The position numbers were made by a program, and so were the translations under genes. A stretch of 64,000 nucleotides of DNA from Sciurus carolinensis. Taxonomy: Eukaryota; Chordata; Mammalia; Rodentia; Sciuridae. The stretch lies in the NCBI RefSeq assembly GCF_902686445.1, contig NC_062213.1:8739241-8803240 (forward strand), given 5' to 3'. Below the pieces are notes generated by a model. The model was not told the DNA's origin. It worked only from the letters and a program-made list of their open reading frames with translations, and made no database searches. The stretch's first letter is position 1. Each line of letters starts with the position of its first letter. Of the stretch, positions 23,660 through 35,754 are shown in pieces.

Positions 23660-23865
23660 GCTGCTGAACAGTGCAGGGCTTGAGATCATGGACTCAAGCC
23701 AGAAAACATCGGTTCAAATCTTGACTACGCCATGGTCTAGATGTTAGAACTGAGGCAAATGATTGCACCGCTCTGCCGTCAATAGACAGTGAAAATTAAC
23801 AGGACCTAAACTCACAGGGTTGTCATGAGAATTGAAGTTGACCACGTGGAAAAGCACCTTCGTCA
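23660..23865 (+). repeat. MIR SINE
   Basis: 'gagatcatggactcaagcca', 'ggttcaaatcttgactacgc', 'acagggttgtcatgagaatt' and a 'gtggaaaagcacc' end give a nearly full-length diverged MIR. Confidence 0.72.
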
Positions 23866-24174
23866 CCCTTGGCCCATCGCCCTATAATGGAGAATCAGTT
23901 CTTCACGTTATTCCATGCCATTCTCTAGAATGAAGCCACGGACTTCTTATATCAGTCACAGAGTAGAGAGATTTGAGTTAGCTAAGTTCTAATACCCAAG
24001 GACATGCAGGACTCAGCTCCCTCAGAAGGCTCTGGGAAGAATCCTTTCTTGCCTCTTCCTAGCTTCTGTGCTCCTGGCCAGCCCTGGTGTTCCTTGGTTT
24101 GCAACTGCACCACTCGGGTCTCTGCTTCTGCCATTGTGTGGGGTCCTTCCTGGGTGTCTCTGTGTTCCCAGGTA

Positions 24175-24312
24175 GCCTGTCCTCATAAGGACACCCTGAG
24201 GTCTACTAGGACCTCAGCTTAACCCGATTATAAGATCATAGTCACAGAGACCTGGGCTTAAGGTGTCATCATATCTTTTGCAGGAACACAATTCAGTCCA
24301 CAGCAGTATGCT
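24175..24312 (-). mobile_element. MLT1-like LTR fragment, antisense
   Basis: 'ctcataaggacaccctgagg', 'acctcagcttaacccgatta' and 'ggaacacaattcagtccaca' occur in the order of an MLT1 5' half read backwards. Diverged. Confidence 0.5.
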
Positions 24313-24741
24313 CAGTAAAAGGTGGCTGTTACTATTCTAATGATGGTGTTTTCCATATGGGCCTGATAGACAGTGTCAACTTTCATGGAGGAAAACACTA
24401 TAATACCATATTAAAATTGCAGGACAAAACACAGCCCATTTGTTTCTTCAGTGTCAATTGCATAGTTCAGGCTGAATTCATCTGAAAAGGTCACCCACCA
24501 ATCACACATAATACAAAGCAATTCTGAAGTCTTGGAGCGATTCTGAGAGCTGTGAAAGGAGCAAGCTGAGGTCAGGGTGTTGACAGTTTCCCCTGACAAC
24601 ACTCAGACCAAGCAATATATCTGTGGCTGACACTAAGCTTCTGTCCCCATTTGGAATCACTTGGACCTCATGATCACCTCCATTCGGGAAACAGTCTTGT
24701 CTTTGGATGTCTACTAATGAAGCAACAGAAGTCACTATTCC

Positions 24742-24929
24742 AGGGAAAGACTTTCACCTTCAGTACTGTTGTCATTTTGAGCTGGCTAACTGTTGTGGGG
24801 CGTCCTGTGCAGTGTAGTAGGTGTAGCATAATCCCTGGCCTCTCCCTCCCAGGCCACCAGCACACCCCAGTGTGACTACCAAGAATTTCTTCAGACATTG
24901 TCAAATATTCTCCCAGCAGAGAGCCACTG
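24742..24929 (-). mobile_element. MER5A (hAT-Charlie non-autonomous DNA transposon)
   Basis: The element begins with a CAG terminal inverted repeat and runs through 'gtactgttgtcattttgagc', 'ctaactgttgtggggcgtcc', 'cataatccctggcctctccc', 'agacattgtcaaatattctc' and the 'gagccactg' end. It is near full length (about 190 bp). No clear 8 bp target-site duplication remains. Confidence 0.75.
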
Positions 24930-25134
24930 AGTTAGAGGAAGCAAATGAGTAGTAGGGACTAAACCAACACACAGGAGCTGTTGAGATGGGGTCAGCAGCA
25001 AGCGTCAGGGTGCTGTTCTACTCTTCCCAGATTTAGCATTTTCCATTCAAGAAAGACTCATGCAGACTTGAAGACTAGGTTCTACAGCCTTTGCTGTCAA
25101 GAACTCTAACTTATGGTGTATCTAGGAAATCATT

Positions 25135-25310
25135 TCATGCATTCATTCATTTTCCCCATCCTTTATCCAGTAGACTCGCTTTAGGTACCATCCACATGCC
25201 AGGTACTGTGGAGTACCTGCAGGTGCCACATCTCCAGGTGTTGGAACTGTGGATGTGTTAGTTGTACAAGGTCCTGATGTCCAGGAGCTGTCTGGTAGAA
25301 GAAACCAAAT
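25135..25310 (-). repeat. L2 LINE 3' end, antisense
   Basis: 'tgcattcattcattttcccc', 'ccacatgccaggtactgtgg' and 'gtacaaggtcctgatgtcca' follow the reverse of the L2 3' end. Confidence 0.55.
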
Positions 25311-25314
25311 TGCC

Positions 25315-25955
25315 CCCAAAGCTATATTGTATATTCTACACAGCTGACTGTGTGTATGCAAGAACTATGGAGGAGGAATTATGGACTCTGAGGGATGGAG
25401 TAGGACAAGAGAAAGGTCATTTTAACAATGACACAGCATTGAGGAAAGGTAAAGTGGGGGGACAGTCAGTGGGAGGGCAAGGGAGCCTGAAGCATCATGG
25501 AGCGCTAGCAGGAGCTTGGGCAAACCGAAGGCATAATTATAAGAAGCCACAAAATGGCTAATACTGGCCTCATTCAAACTGCACATAGGTTCTGTCTGGC
25601 CTTACTAGAGATTATTTATCTATTTATTTAAATTCACTAGCAACATTTAAAAAGTTGGAGATTTTATATAAACATTCATTTCTTTTAAATAAGTGAAATG
25701 TCTGGTTAAAAAGTGGTGTTACTGAACAGAGAGAGAATTCTTAGTGGTAATTTTGTAGGAGGAGGGGTTTAAGTTTAAATTATTTGACTTAAAGTAGCGA
25801 GTTTTAAAGAAGGAGAGAAGCAAAGGAGGGAGAGAAAATAGAAAAATGCGGAGTGATCTGACTTGTTTTGACCCCAGTGAGGGATCAAGAACAGATTGGG
25901 AAACTGTCTAGTTGGAGGGTCTTCATTTCAGTTAAAGGTAAAACTGCCCAAACAC
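25315..25955. other. Single-copy non-coding DNA
   Basis: No gene or repeat recognised. The sequence is AT-rich from about 25600 and purine-rich near 25800-25850. Confidence 0.4.
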
Positions 25956-25956
25956 C

Positions 25957-26394
25957 TGTTAGTTAGCCTTTCGTTGTTGAATAAAATATGTGACCTGAAC
26001 AACTTAAAGGAAGAAATATTTCTTTCAGCTTATGGTTGCAGAAGTGTCTGTCCACGGCTCCAAGACAGAAACATCATGGGGGAGCAAAGCTGTTCTTCTC
26101 ATAGCAGCCAGGAATGAGAGAGAGGGGAGGAGAGGAGAGGAGACATGGGAAGAAAAGAAAGACACTTCCAGGGCATGCCCCCAGGGACCTACTTCCTCCA
26201 ACTGTCCACCTCCCACAGCCCCACCTCCCAGTGGTCTATTAACCTATGAGTGCCTTGATGGTTTAATCCATTGATTACATTGATGGTTACAGCCCTGATG
26301 ATCCAATCACTTCCCCAAATCCCCACCTCCATTTTGGGGAACAAGTAGTGAACAGATGAACCTTTGGGTGAATTTCCAGATTCAAACCATATCA
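25957..26394 (-). mobile_element. Solo MaLR-type LTR, antisense
   Basis: Read in reverse, it starts with the MaLR 5' end (plus strand 'ttcaaaccatatca' ending at 26394) and ends at 'tgttagttagcc' (25957), giving TG...CA ends. The middle contains 'catcatgggggagcaaagc', a GA-rich block, and 'gatgatccaatcacttcccc' followed by 'ccccacctccattttgggga', all in THE1/MST-like order. An 11-base duplication of the edge motif follows (to about 26411). No internal retroviral genes. Confidence 0.77.
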
Positions 26395-26399
26395 AAACC

Positions 26400-28625
26400 A
26401 TATCAAAACCAATGAGCACTCAAATATGACCTTGCCCTGAGGAAACTGCATACAAATGAAGAAAACAGAAATTAGGCACAGATCCCTCCTACTCAGCTCC
26501 ACTTTGGGTAACATCTGGGCAGGGTATTAGTAGGTTTATGTCATGAAGTTTGAGGTTAAGAAGGAAATAATTTGAGATATGAATAAGAACATTAACTTGA
26601 GCTTACCCACTGGAGATGGAATTTTGGACTGTCATTATGCTTACGCCTCCCACTGACTTGCTTATCATGGTATAGAGCATAAGTAGTTTGCATATCCAAC
26701 CTGGTGTTTCTGTTCTGTTCATTGGCCACACTTTTTAAAAACTACATGTTCTTGTAAATCTGGAAGCTCTTTCACTTGGTACCCTGTGAAAATTAGTTGG
26801 ATATTGGTGCCATTGTACTTGCTTGTTCCTTGGAGTAATTTCCATGCCCTCTAGGGCATGGGGTGGAGAATAGAGTAGACCGTTGACCACTCGGTCCAGT
26901 GGTCAGGTGTATGAGGTGGTTACCATTAGAGACCAAGTAATAGAGCTCAACTGACCCATGCTGAGGGGCACAAAGCTGAGTAGGACCGAGCCAGTATGTG
27001 CCGTTAAGACTGTTTATACAGGACTGAACTTCTCAAAGGGGTGTTGTTTCAGGCCAGTATTCAATTTATTATAGGGTCAAGTTTGCAAATAGACTTGATT
27101 GTTTTATGTCTCTAGAGGAACCTGGATAGGAACTCCAGTTGGGAGAGCAGGAATTCCAATGTGCCGCAGTTGAGAAAATGATGGTCTCCCTTGGGCTCCT
27201 CTGTGTTAGGTTTCTATTGCAAGTAGTTTATTTGGGAGTCAATCCTGGGAAGTTTCTGGAGGGGAGTGGAAATGAGAAGCAATGGAGAAGGAAGCCAGGC
27301 AAGATGCATTTGTGAGCAGGAGGCTGCTGCATGACAGAGATAGTGCACAGATGTCCTAGTTAGAAAGTGAAAACCCAGGTGTATGTACGCCACTTGTATC
27401 CATCATGGCCTGAGCTTCCCAGGGCTTCATCTGAGCCCTTCTGGACTGCCCTGCATTCATGCTGGGGTGCCTGTAAAGCCAACAGAAAGCTCCTGGCAAA
27501 GACAGGTTCTCAGACTGGTGAGAGATGGAAGGACAGGGAGGGCTGACAGTGTTTGCTGTCGTGTTGTAAGCAGGAGTCCAGGACAAAGGGCTTTCCTAAC
27601 AGGATTTGGACATGGTAATAATGGAATCATCAGCATGTGTGTCAGAGCAAGGATGCTTGTTAACATCTGGCCAATCCATTCTAGCAACTGAGATAAGGGG
27701 GCAAGAGTGAATCCAGTTAATGTCAAAGACGTGCCTAGGCTACGAAGACATCTAGGAAGAAGGGAACCGAGAGAGGCTCCCCACCTGGAAAAATGATGGG
27801 CATCTTTATTAGGAAGGTAACTTGTACGTGGGGAAGTTAGAATCCTCCGGATATTCAGGTCCCGGTGCTGGAGCTTGGGGCTGCTGTTCTTCTAAGGAAG
27901 TGCCAGAAGCTGGGAAGGTTGCAAAGGAGAAACTAGGAAGAAACATTTGCAAATTACTATAAATTTACTATAAATATTTAATTTTACACACACTATAAAA
28001 AGCAAATAAATAAATAAATGCTGCCAGGAGATGAAAGGAGATAATTCATGTACCCAAAATGCACACAGTGAGGATAGTCACTTGGAAAAGTTCAGTCTGT
28101 GAGAAGAGGTATGGGTCCAAGGTGAGTTTATAAAAGGTCAGGTAACAGCATGCTTGGTGATGGTGAGAGACACCTGTGTCTCCAAAATTTAGAGCAAATA
28201 CTTCATTAACCTAAACTATATGAGTCCCACAGTGGAGTTTTAGCCAGTCTTCATCCAGTCTATGAAATAAAGAAGCAGGTGTTCAGTTTTTTGACAAGGA
28301 GGTTATTGTTTGGAGTAAGTCTAGCCTATGTTTTGACACTTGATGTGTCCTCTGTAACTTCTGCTTGGGTTACTCTGTCTAGAGAAGTTTGGGAGCCCCA
28401 GGAGGAAAAGGAGACTTTCCATCCTTGGAGTATCCCGTCAATCTGTGCTGGGTTAAGTTCAACCAAATCTAGGGTAGACTCTCATCAGGAAAACTGCATG
28501 AGCCACCCAGTGAGTCTAGGAACATGAAGGACCAAGATGGCGCTTGGGCCAATGGAGCAGTGATGGCCAAGGCTTTTTTTTTTTTGTGGCTGACCTTGTC
28601 CTTGTTGGCACCTGGGTTGTGACCC
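26400..28625. other. Single-copy non-coding DNA
   Basis: No gene recognised. The stretch 'attgcaagtagtttatttgg' (about 27216) to about 27340 resembles an interspersed repeat I cannot name. A short (AAAT)n run lies at about 28004-28018 and a 13-base T run near 28574-28586. Confidence 0.4.
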
Positions 28626-28626
28626 A

Positions 28627-28629
<3 letters not shown>

Positions 28630-28657
<28 letters not shown>
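28630..28657. repeat. (TG)14 microsatellite
   Basis: Perfect TG dinucleotides, ending in GCGCAC. Confidence 0.97.
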
Positions 28658-28660
<3 letters not shown>

Positions 28661-28664
28661 ACAC

Positions 28665-29350
28665 TCATGCATGTGAGCTTGTGTGTAAATAATTTTATTC
28701 ATTTTAGGGCTTTCAATATCATGAATGTGTTAAACTTTATAGGTTTACTAATTTCAAAAGCTGATCTGTGGAAATGAGATTTGATATCCTCTTTCACAAG
28801 TACCAATTTGGCCAAGGAATATGAAACATAAAAGCAATATTAGTGCTTTACGAACTTTGCACAATGTGATTAAGAGAGAAACTGTGGTCATAAGAGAGCA
28901 AATATGATTGATTCTGAAGTGTCAGTTTCAAAAGAAATAGCCTGGTGCTTGGTTGAGTCTCTGGAGGAAATTCCCCACTGATAGGATACCTCTGATACTC
29001 TCTAATATGAAAGAGGTCCCGGTAGGAAAGCTTCTGGTCCAGAGCTTGCCCTGGGAGTCTCCCATTCCTTTTCCTAGATCAAAGGGAACACGCCGGGTTA
29101 CCTAGGGAGTAGGTTTAGCTTATTCTTCCATTTGCAAATAGAACAATGTAATGACTCAACTTGGGTATTTGTGTGCAAGACTGCAAGCAAAATATGAAGC
29201 GTAGATTCTTTTTCTTTGTCTTTTAAAATTTCAGCTGGCTTGGTTTTTTACTTGACTTTTCCGAATAGAATGCTTGCAGCAACAATGACAGATGCCAACC
29301 TGAGGGAAATCTTGGTTTCTGTGTGGCTGGACAATGGGGTTAGTCAGTAA
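28665..29350. other. Single-copy non-coding DNA
   Basis: No gene or repeat recognised. AT-rich, with only short open frames. Confidence 0.4.
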
Positions 29351-29354
29351 CGGG

Positions 29355-29535
29355 AAAGAAGCATTGGCCCGTGGGTCCAGACAGACCTGGATTTGAATCT
29401 GGGTCACCTCATGCAGGTTAGCGATGCCCTCTCAGCTTCTGCTTCTTAGTTTTAATAATGAAAGGGTTTGACTTATGAACAGTTGGTTGAGGGAGCCCTG
29501 AAGAGTTAAGTAGAGTAAAGCACCTGGCATGCACG
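29355..29535 (+). repeat. MIR SINE
   Basis: 'gtccagacagacctggattt', 'gaatctgggtcacctc', 'tgcttcttagttttaataat' and 'gtaaagcacctggcatgcac' follow MIR order across its length. Confidence 0.67.
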
Positions 29536-29539
29536 TGGT

Positions 29540-30680
29540 GCATTCCGGTCCCGAAATTGTGTTGCCAGAGCTCCTAACTTCCAGAACGAATTCTTCACTT
29601 GTCCTATTTAAAAAAATTCACAAACATTGCTTTTGGACTCACCAAAGCACTCGTTTAGGCACTAAGACTTTAGGAACTGAGTGGAGGAGACTGACCCTGG
29701 AGCCTGCAGAAAGGCAGGCTACGCGGGCGGGAAGAGCAAAATGCTCAGAGAGCCCAGCCAGGCAGCCGCTGATTCTGCTGCGGGTAGGAAGTGGGTGGAG
29801 GGGATGACTCCTGCAGGGCTCTATGTTAGGAGGACAGGCCTGCTGAGTGCCCCCGCAGAGAGCCTCTGGGTGCTGTGCGCTGGGTGCTGGGCACACTTGC
29901 CCATCTTTCAGGTGGGAGGGGCATTTGGACAGGAAGGGCAGCTGCCTTATTTGAGCGGTAGCTGTTTCTCTGTTCGTGTTCTGCCTTTTGACCCCAGGAA
30001 CCTTGGTATTAGTTGACCTTTGGCATGAAGAATGTTCACACCTGGGTCAGCAGATTGCCCACCTTAGCTTACACCTGAGCAGGTGCTCAGTGGAGCATCA
30101 ACTGGGGAAGGAAACTCCCTGAGTCCAGCTCAGCGCCCCAACGGACTTCGAGACCAGCACACTGACTGGCCTGGAGCTGAAAACACGACACGACCAAACC
30201 AAACAGGACCTCCTTGTGGGCTTTTGCTTTCCCAGGAGTCTGTACACAAATTCCAAGCCTGGGAATGAAGCAGCTCCTTGACAAGGATAGGTCTTTAGAA
30301 AAGTCTAGACTTTGTGAAATGAAAATTTAAATGGGCTAAAGCTGGGCACAGTAGACAAGGCCTGAAGGAGAAGCTGGAGCCTGGGTCCCCAAGCCTGGGA
30401 GTGTGGTTGAGGAGGCCATGCCAACTCTACTGGCACTGGTGTCTTGACCTGTCCACTCAGAGGCTCGTCCCTGGGTGGCTGGGAGCGACATGAGATGGAC
30501 GACTCCAAAGTGGGCTGGAAAGCCAGACCTTCAGCTGATTCCAGCAGGACTGAGGGATGTCTCTCCAGGGCCATTGGCCTCACCAGTAAACGCACCAGGA
30601 GCAGGAGCAAGAGGAATTTGGGGTAGTGGGGAGCAGGTGCATCCAGTGGGCTGCTCCTGGAGAGGTGCTGGGTCCACTGG
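29540..30680. other. Single-copy non-coding DNA flanking the minisatellite
   Basis: No gene recognised. Composition becomes GC-rich from about 29680. The bases at 30305-30680 are inside the large minus-strand open frame only because the neighbouring minisatellite lacks stops. Confidence 0.45.
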
Positions 30681-30682
30681 GT

Positions 30683-32100
30683 CTGGGCACTAGGGGTGGT
30701 CCGGGCACTGGCCTGGGGGTGGACTGGGCACTGGCCTGGGGAGTGGTCTGGGCACTGGCCTGGGGAGTGGTCTGGGCACTGACCTGGGAGTGGTCTGGGC
30801 ACTGTGGGGAGTGGTCTGGGCACTGGCCTTGGACTGGGCACTGACCTAGGAGTGGACTGGGCACTGGCCTGGGGGTGGACTGGGCACTGACCTAGAAGTG
30901 GTCTGGGCACTGACCTGGGAGTGGTCTGGGTACTGACCTGGGAGTGGACTGTGCACTGTGGGGAGTGGTCTGGGCACTGTGGGGGGTGGTCTGGGCACTG
31001 GCCTGGGAGTGGACTGGGCACTGGCCTGGGGGTGGTCTGGGCACTGTGGGGAGTGGTCTGGGCACTGGCCTGGGAGTGGACTGGGCACTGGCCTGGGGGT
31101 GGTCTGGGCACTGTGGGGGGTGGACTGGGCACTGGCCTGGGAGTGGTCTGGGCACTGGCCTGGGAGTGGACTGGGCACTGGCCTGGGGGTGGTCTGGGCA
31201 CTGTGGGGGGTGGACTGGGCACTGGCCTGGGAGTGGACTGGGCACTGGCCTGGGGGTGGACTGGGCACTGACCTGGGGGTGGACTGGGCACTGGCCTGGG
31301 GGTGGACTGGGCACTGGCCTGGGAGTGGACTGGGCACTGGCCTGGGGGTGGACTGGGCACTGGCCTGGGGGTGGACTGGGCACTGACCTGGGGGTGGACT
31401 GGGCACTGGCCTGGGGGTGGACTGGGCACTGGCCTGGGGGTGGACTGGGCACTGGCCTGGGGGTGGACTGGGCACTGGCCTGGGGGTGGACTGGGCACTG
31501 GCCTGGGGGTGGACTGGGCACTGGCCTGGGGGTGGACTGGGCACTGGCCTGGGAGTGGACTGGGCACTGGCCTGGGGGTGGACTGGGCACTGGCCTGGGG
31601 GTGGACTGGGCACTGGCCTGGGGGTGGACTGGGCACTGGCCTGGGGGTGGTCTGGGCACTGTGGGGGGTGGACTGGGCACTGGCCTGGGAGTGGACTGGG
31701 CACTGGCCTGGGGGTGGACTGGGCACTGGCCTGGGGGTGGACTGGGCACTGACCTGGGGGTGGACTGGGCACTGGCCTGGGGGTGGACTGGGCACTGGCC
31801 TGGGAGTGGACTGGGCACTGGCCTGGGGGTGGACTGGGCACTGGCCTGGGGGTGGACTGGGCACTGACCTGGGGGTGGACTGGGCACTGGCCTGGGGGTG
31901 GACTGGGCACTGGCCTGGGGGTGGTCTGGGCACTGTGGGGAGTGGTCTGGGCACTGTGGGGAGTGGTCTGGGCACTGACCTGGGAGTGGACTGGGCACTG
32001 GCCTGGGGGTGGTCTGGGCACTGTGGGGGGTGGACTGGGCACTGGCCTGGGGGTGGACTGGGCACTGGCCTGGGGGTGGACTGGTCACTGGCCTGGGGGT
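30683..32100. repeat. 23-bp G-rich minisatellite, about 60 copies
   Basis: Tandem units of 23 bases, typically 'ctgggcactggcctggg' followed by ggtgga, with about 1.4 kb of head-to-tail copies. The main variants are gagtgg for gggtgg, a T for A in 'ggtctggg', 'ctgacctggg' for 'ctggcctggg', and a 21-base unit in which 'ggcctggg' becomes 'gtgggg'. The 21-base units lie mainly near the ends (30790-31210 and 31930-32035, with one near 31665), while 31215-31640 is almost homogeneous. The plus strand is strongly G over C. The unit lacks stop codons in every frame on both strands. Because 23 is not a multiple of 3, translation gives a 23-residue period spread over three DNA units, which creates open frames up to 664 aa. 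I read these as artefacts, not genes. Confidence 0.98.
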
Positions 32101-32104
32101 CGGG

Positions 32105-33435
32105 CAGAGAAGATGACAAAAGCGTGAGTGTGTTGCTGCCAACTGACTCCAGAAATCCCACCACAGCCAGGGCAGGGCTCTGGTCCGGGGAAGAAGGGGG
32201 TACCCAGAGCAGGAGGGAAGAAGGCGCGACCCCTTGCACCTGCCAGGAGCAGCCCCACGTGGCCCACAGAGGGGCCAGGCAGGTAACCTGGTGACCCACG
32301 GGGAATCAGGAGTCTGCCACTGTGGGGGTGCCAGGCCTCTGGTCTCCATGGTCTGGCCCCTCTTCACTCCCTGCTTTGCTGATTCACCTTTCTCCCCAAG
32401 TTCTCTTTAGAGACATCGAGAAGTCATCATTACTTCTTTCCATGAAGAAAATAAAGAGCCTGTGATGGGAAGGGCAGGGGACGTGACCCCATGAGAAGGC
32501 CCCTCTCTACCTGGCCTGCCCTCCTCCTCCACCTTGGGAATTCCAGGCTGAGCACACCTTGCCATCCACTCTCCCAGACTTTACAGAAGCCTTGGTATAT
32601 AAGGCGTGCCTTTTAAATTTACTTTCTCCCACAGAAGCTCATTTAATATTTGGAGACAACAGCAGCCAAGGCCATTCCTGGATGGTTGTTATTTACAAGA
32701 TCGTAAAAAAGACAGATCCAGTTCCTGATGTTACTAAATTGTACTCGGCAAAAGCACTAAGAGGCACTGAAATGTTTGTGTGGGGATAAAAATGAAACTA
32801 CCTAGAAGTCGCCCCAATGGTAGGGCCAGGGAGGCTGTGTCTGCTCCAGGGCCAGCAGTAACCCCTTCGCCTTCCCTGGGCACATTTATGAGACGTGGCT
32901 TTCTCTGAGGGCACAGAGGTTGCATTGCTCCTCTGAGGCTGTCTCTCCACAGGCAGTTTGAGCTAGGAATAGATTCTTTTTATTGTTATGATCGAGCTGT
33001 ATAATAATCCCTAGGAGACAAAGACAGTAATTGTGGTACGAAGTGTGCTGTCTGCCTGAGGGATATGGAAGTTCAAGGCTGCTTTTCTTAATTGTTACCT
33101 GTGGGGTGCACTTCCTTCCTGAGCTGGCACCTCCCTGTCCTGGCTGCCAGAAGTGAGGGTTTATGAATTCTTACAAGCTGTCACCCCTTGGGTGGTGGAA
33201 AGTCTGGGGCAGGAAGAGAAATACACCCTAGTGAGAAATACACTGCAGAAGTTTCTGCCTCGCTCACAGCTGGTCCGCACAACCTCTTCCAGCGGGCAGT
33301 CAGTCACTCCTCATTATTTGCAGAGCTGTGCAATAGAAGGCCACTGTGAACAAGGAATTAGCAAATGCTGAGCCATTGCTCTCAAGGGACATACAGGGTT
33401 GGTTACCTGCAGGCCCCCGTTCATGACACTTTTAA
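32105..33435. other. Single-copy non-coding DNA
   Basis: No gene or repeat family recognised between the minisatellite and the L1 fragment at 33440. Confidence 0.4.
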
Positions 33436-33439
33436 AAAT

Positions 33440-33560
33440 TCTTTTTGTTTGTTCTTTTTAGTTAGTTACACATGACGGTAGAATGTCTCTCAACATATCA
33501 TACATACACGGAGTATAACTTCCATTCTTGTGGTTGTACATGATGTGGTCCAACATTTTT
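33440..33560 (-). mobile_element. L1 3' UTR fragment, antisense
   Basis: A T-rich start is followed by 'ttagttacacatgacggtag', 'catacatacacggagtataa' and 'gtggttgtacatgatgtggt', a 3' UTR type also seen at 35928 and 55285. Similarity fades after about 33560. The element is a short 3' stub. Confidence 0.65.
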
Positions 33561-33564
33561 GTGA

Positions 33565-35620
33565 ACTGATCAGTATATGACTTCGTTGGTACACGTTGCT
33601 GTCTACCGATACTGCACAGCGCATCGACTGTGGATCCATTGACACTCAACTCCAGTCCCATAACCCTGTAACACGCCTGATCGAAGCTTTTCTAACACAT
33701 AAGGCGCCTTGGAACACCAGGCTTGGAAGCCACTTGGAACAGATCAACAATAAAAACCCCCAACTGTGAAAAAGGTGGCCTCTCGCAGGTTGTGGAGGGC
33801 ACTTGTTTTCAGGATGAATGGGGCCTGGCATGAGGGGCTGAGTGTCGCCTGGCCTCCAGAGCATCGAGGCTCTGTACTGCGTGGCCCCAGGAGGCCTCCC
33901 CTGTCCAGGCCGGGCTTCCTCTCGCCGGGTGCGCTTGCCCATCTCCCGCAGTGCCACAGGCTTCACTGACGGGTGTAGCCCTTCCCACCGGGAATGTGCC
34001 AGCTGCCAGGGTGTCTCCAGTCCAGAGCAGAGGCAGCTGGTAAGCGGATGTTTCAAATGCAGGTTGTGAACTGCACCAGTGCTGTTGCAGGGCCAGGCGG
34101 GAGGATCTGCGGGCTGCCTCCTTTGGGTCCGGACTCTTTGAGGACCTCTCCCTTAGACATTTGCTCCAGCACAGATCAAGCTGTGGTTTTCTTCACTGCC
34201 TTGTGTGTGTGTGGGGGGTGCATTTTTGGCAGTCCTACCGCAGCTCCCTGCACACCACACGACTGACCCCTTGCACACTGTCTTCCACCCACACACACCT
34301 GCACAACTTCCACTCTGCTTGCCACCAGACAGTCAAAAAAGACACTATTAACACAAGTGTGACCAGATCCACAATTGGTCTGGAACATTCTAAAGGTCAA
34401 AATTCTCAACAGACCAAAGCCTTTAGTACTTACTCCCCCAGTCAAACACTTGGACCCCTTCATGGCTCCTAAGTGCTTCTCATGCTACTACATGTGACAC
34501 CACTGTGACCTCTTTCAACCCACGTCATTCTTCTCACAATTTCTACACCTGTCTTCAATTCCCGTGTATTTCATAAAAAGGCTGTTAGAACAATAAGGAT
34601 TCTTTAAAAATATACTAGAATGCACCAATGGAACTAGATCTGTACCTTCCTTTTGATTGTGACGTAACATGTTTGAAAGGTCGCTAACGTATTTTCAAGG
34701 CCAAATTGCATCTAGCAGATACATGCTGGGTTTTTCAAGAGCGCCCAGGTCTCTCGGCGAATCCTTACCGCTCTTGGGGTGTAGCAATGAGGGCTCGGGC
34801 TCTGCGGGGTTAAGTGGCCCCTGTCATCACAGGGCTGCGGTGAGTCGGCATCCAGTCCACCCCGTGGCTCTCAAACACCAAGGATGTGGGGGTCCCTGTG
34901 GGAACGACAACTTGAATTCGAACCCCGAGGTCCTGGAGGGCTGCCCTGTGTTCAGCAGGACCAGGTTCCGCTTCCATCAGCGTCATGGAGTGAGGTCCCG
35001 CTGGAGAAGTGGAACCGGGGAGCGTGCACACAGACAGGTGTACAGGCAGCCAGCTGCGGACGTCAGATGTCACAAGCAGTCACATGTCGGGGGAGATGAC
35101 TTATGAAGAGTTGCTTTGTGCCTTTGAGGGGCTGGTTAAGCATGTCCCAAGTCCATGGGGCAGGAAGTCAGGGAAGGTAAAAATAGGATCACACCCCGAA
35201 TGGGGGCCGAGGTTCTGAGCCACAGGAGGACTTCTCCTCTCGCTTGGGATGCTCAGCTGTGCCTCTGAGGTGAATTCAGTGCTTCTCCTCCCCAGGATAG
35301 TCTCTCCGGCTCGCTTAGAGCCAGCTGATTGGAACTGGACACCTGTGCAGTACTGTCACGGCAACACTGGGTTTGTGTTTGATTGGATAACGGGAGCTGC
35401 TCTAGACAGCCGTCACAGAGAACAGCCATCACAATATCCACCCAGGGCTCTGCCAGGAGCAGGGAAGGCCAGTGTGGCTTCCTGGAGGAGGCCTTTGTCT
35501 TGTGACGGGTGGGAGTCCCGTCTGCAAGGGCCAGCCCCGCCGCGGGCTGTGGTGGATTTCCTTCTGAGCTGGTGCCTGGTTTTGCCAAATTCCAGGGGAC
35601 AGTTGCAGTATCTGAAGTAT
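33565..35620. other. Single-copy non-coding DNA, GC-rich in parts
   Basis: No gene recognised. Open frames of 136 aa (33646-34056 minus) and 145 aa (34669-35106 plus) have no domain and compete with frames on the other strand. A short (TG)n/G run lies near 34203-34221. Confidence 0.4.
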
Positions 35621-35624
35621 TTTT

Positions 35625-35735
35625 GTTGTCCACGATGGGGGGCTTGATATTGTCTTCCTAGACAGCTGCCACAACAAAGAATTATTCAGCTTAAATGTCA
35701 GGGGTGTTTAGGCTGAGAAACCTGCTCTAACCAAG
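35625..35735 (+). mobile_element. MER5A-type hAT relic, partial
   Basis: 'ccacaacaaagaattattca' and 'taaatgtcaggggtgtttag' followed by 'gctgagaaacctg' match the second half of MER5A in the sense orientation. The first half is not recognisable. Confidence 0.6.
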
Positions 35736-35754
35736 AGAGCCAACTAATCCAAGC

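Noticed and set aside
30305..32299. 664-aa minus-strand open frame rich in Pro, Ser, Gln and His
   Set aside because: It is the translation of a 23-bp minisatellite that lacks stops in every frame. Equally long frames exist on the other strand, and no domain or splice context is present.
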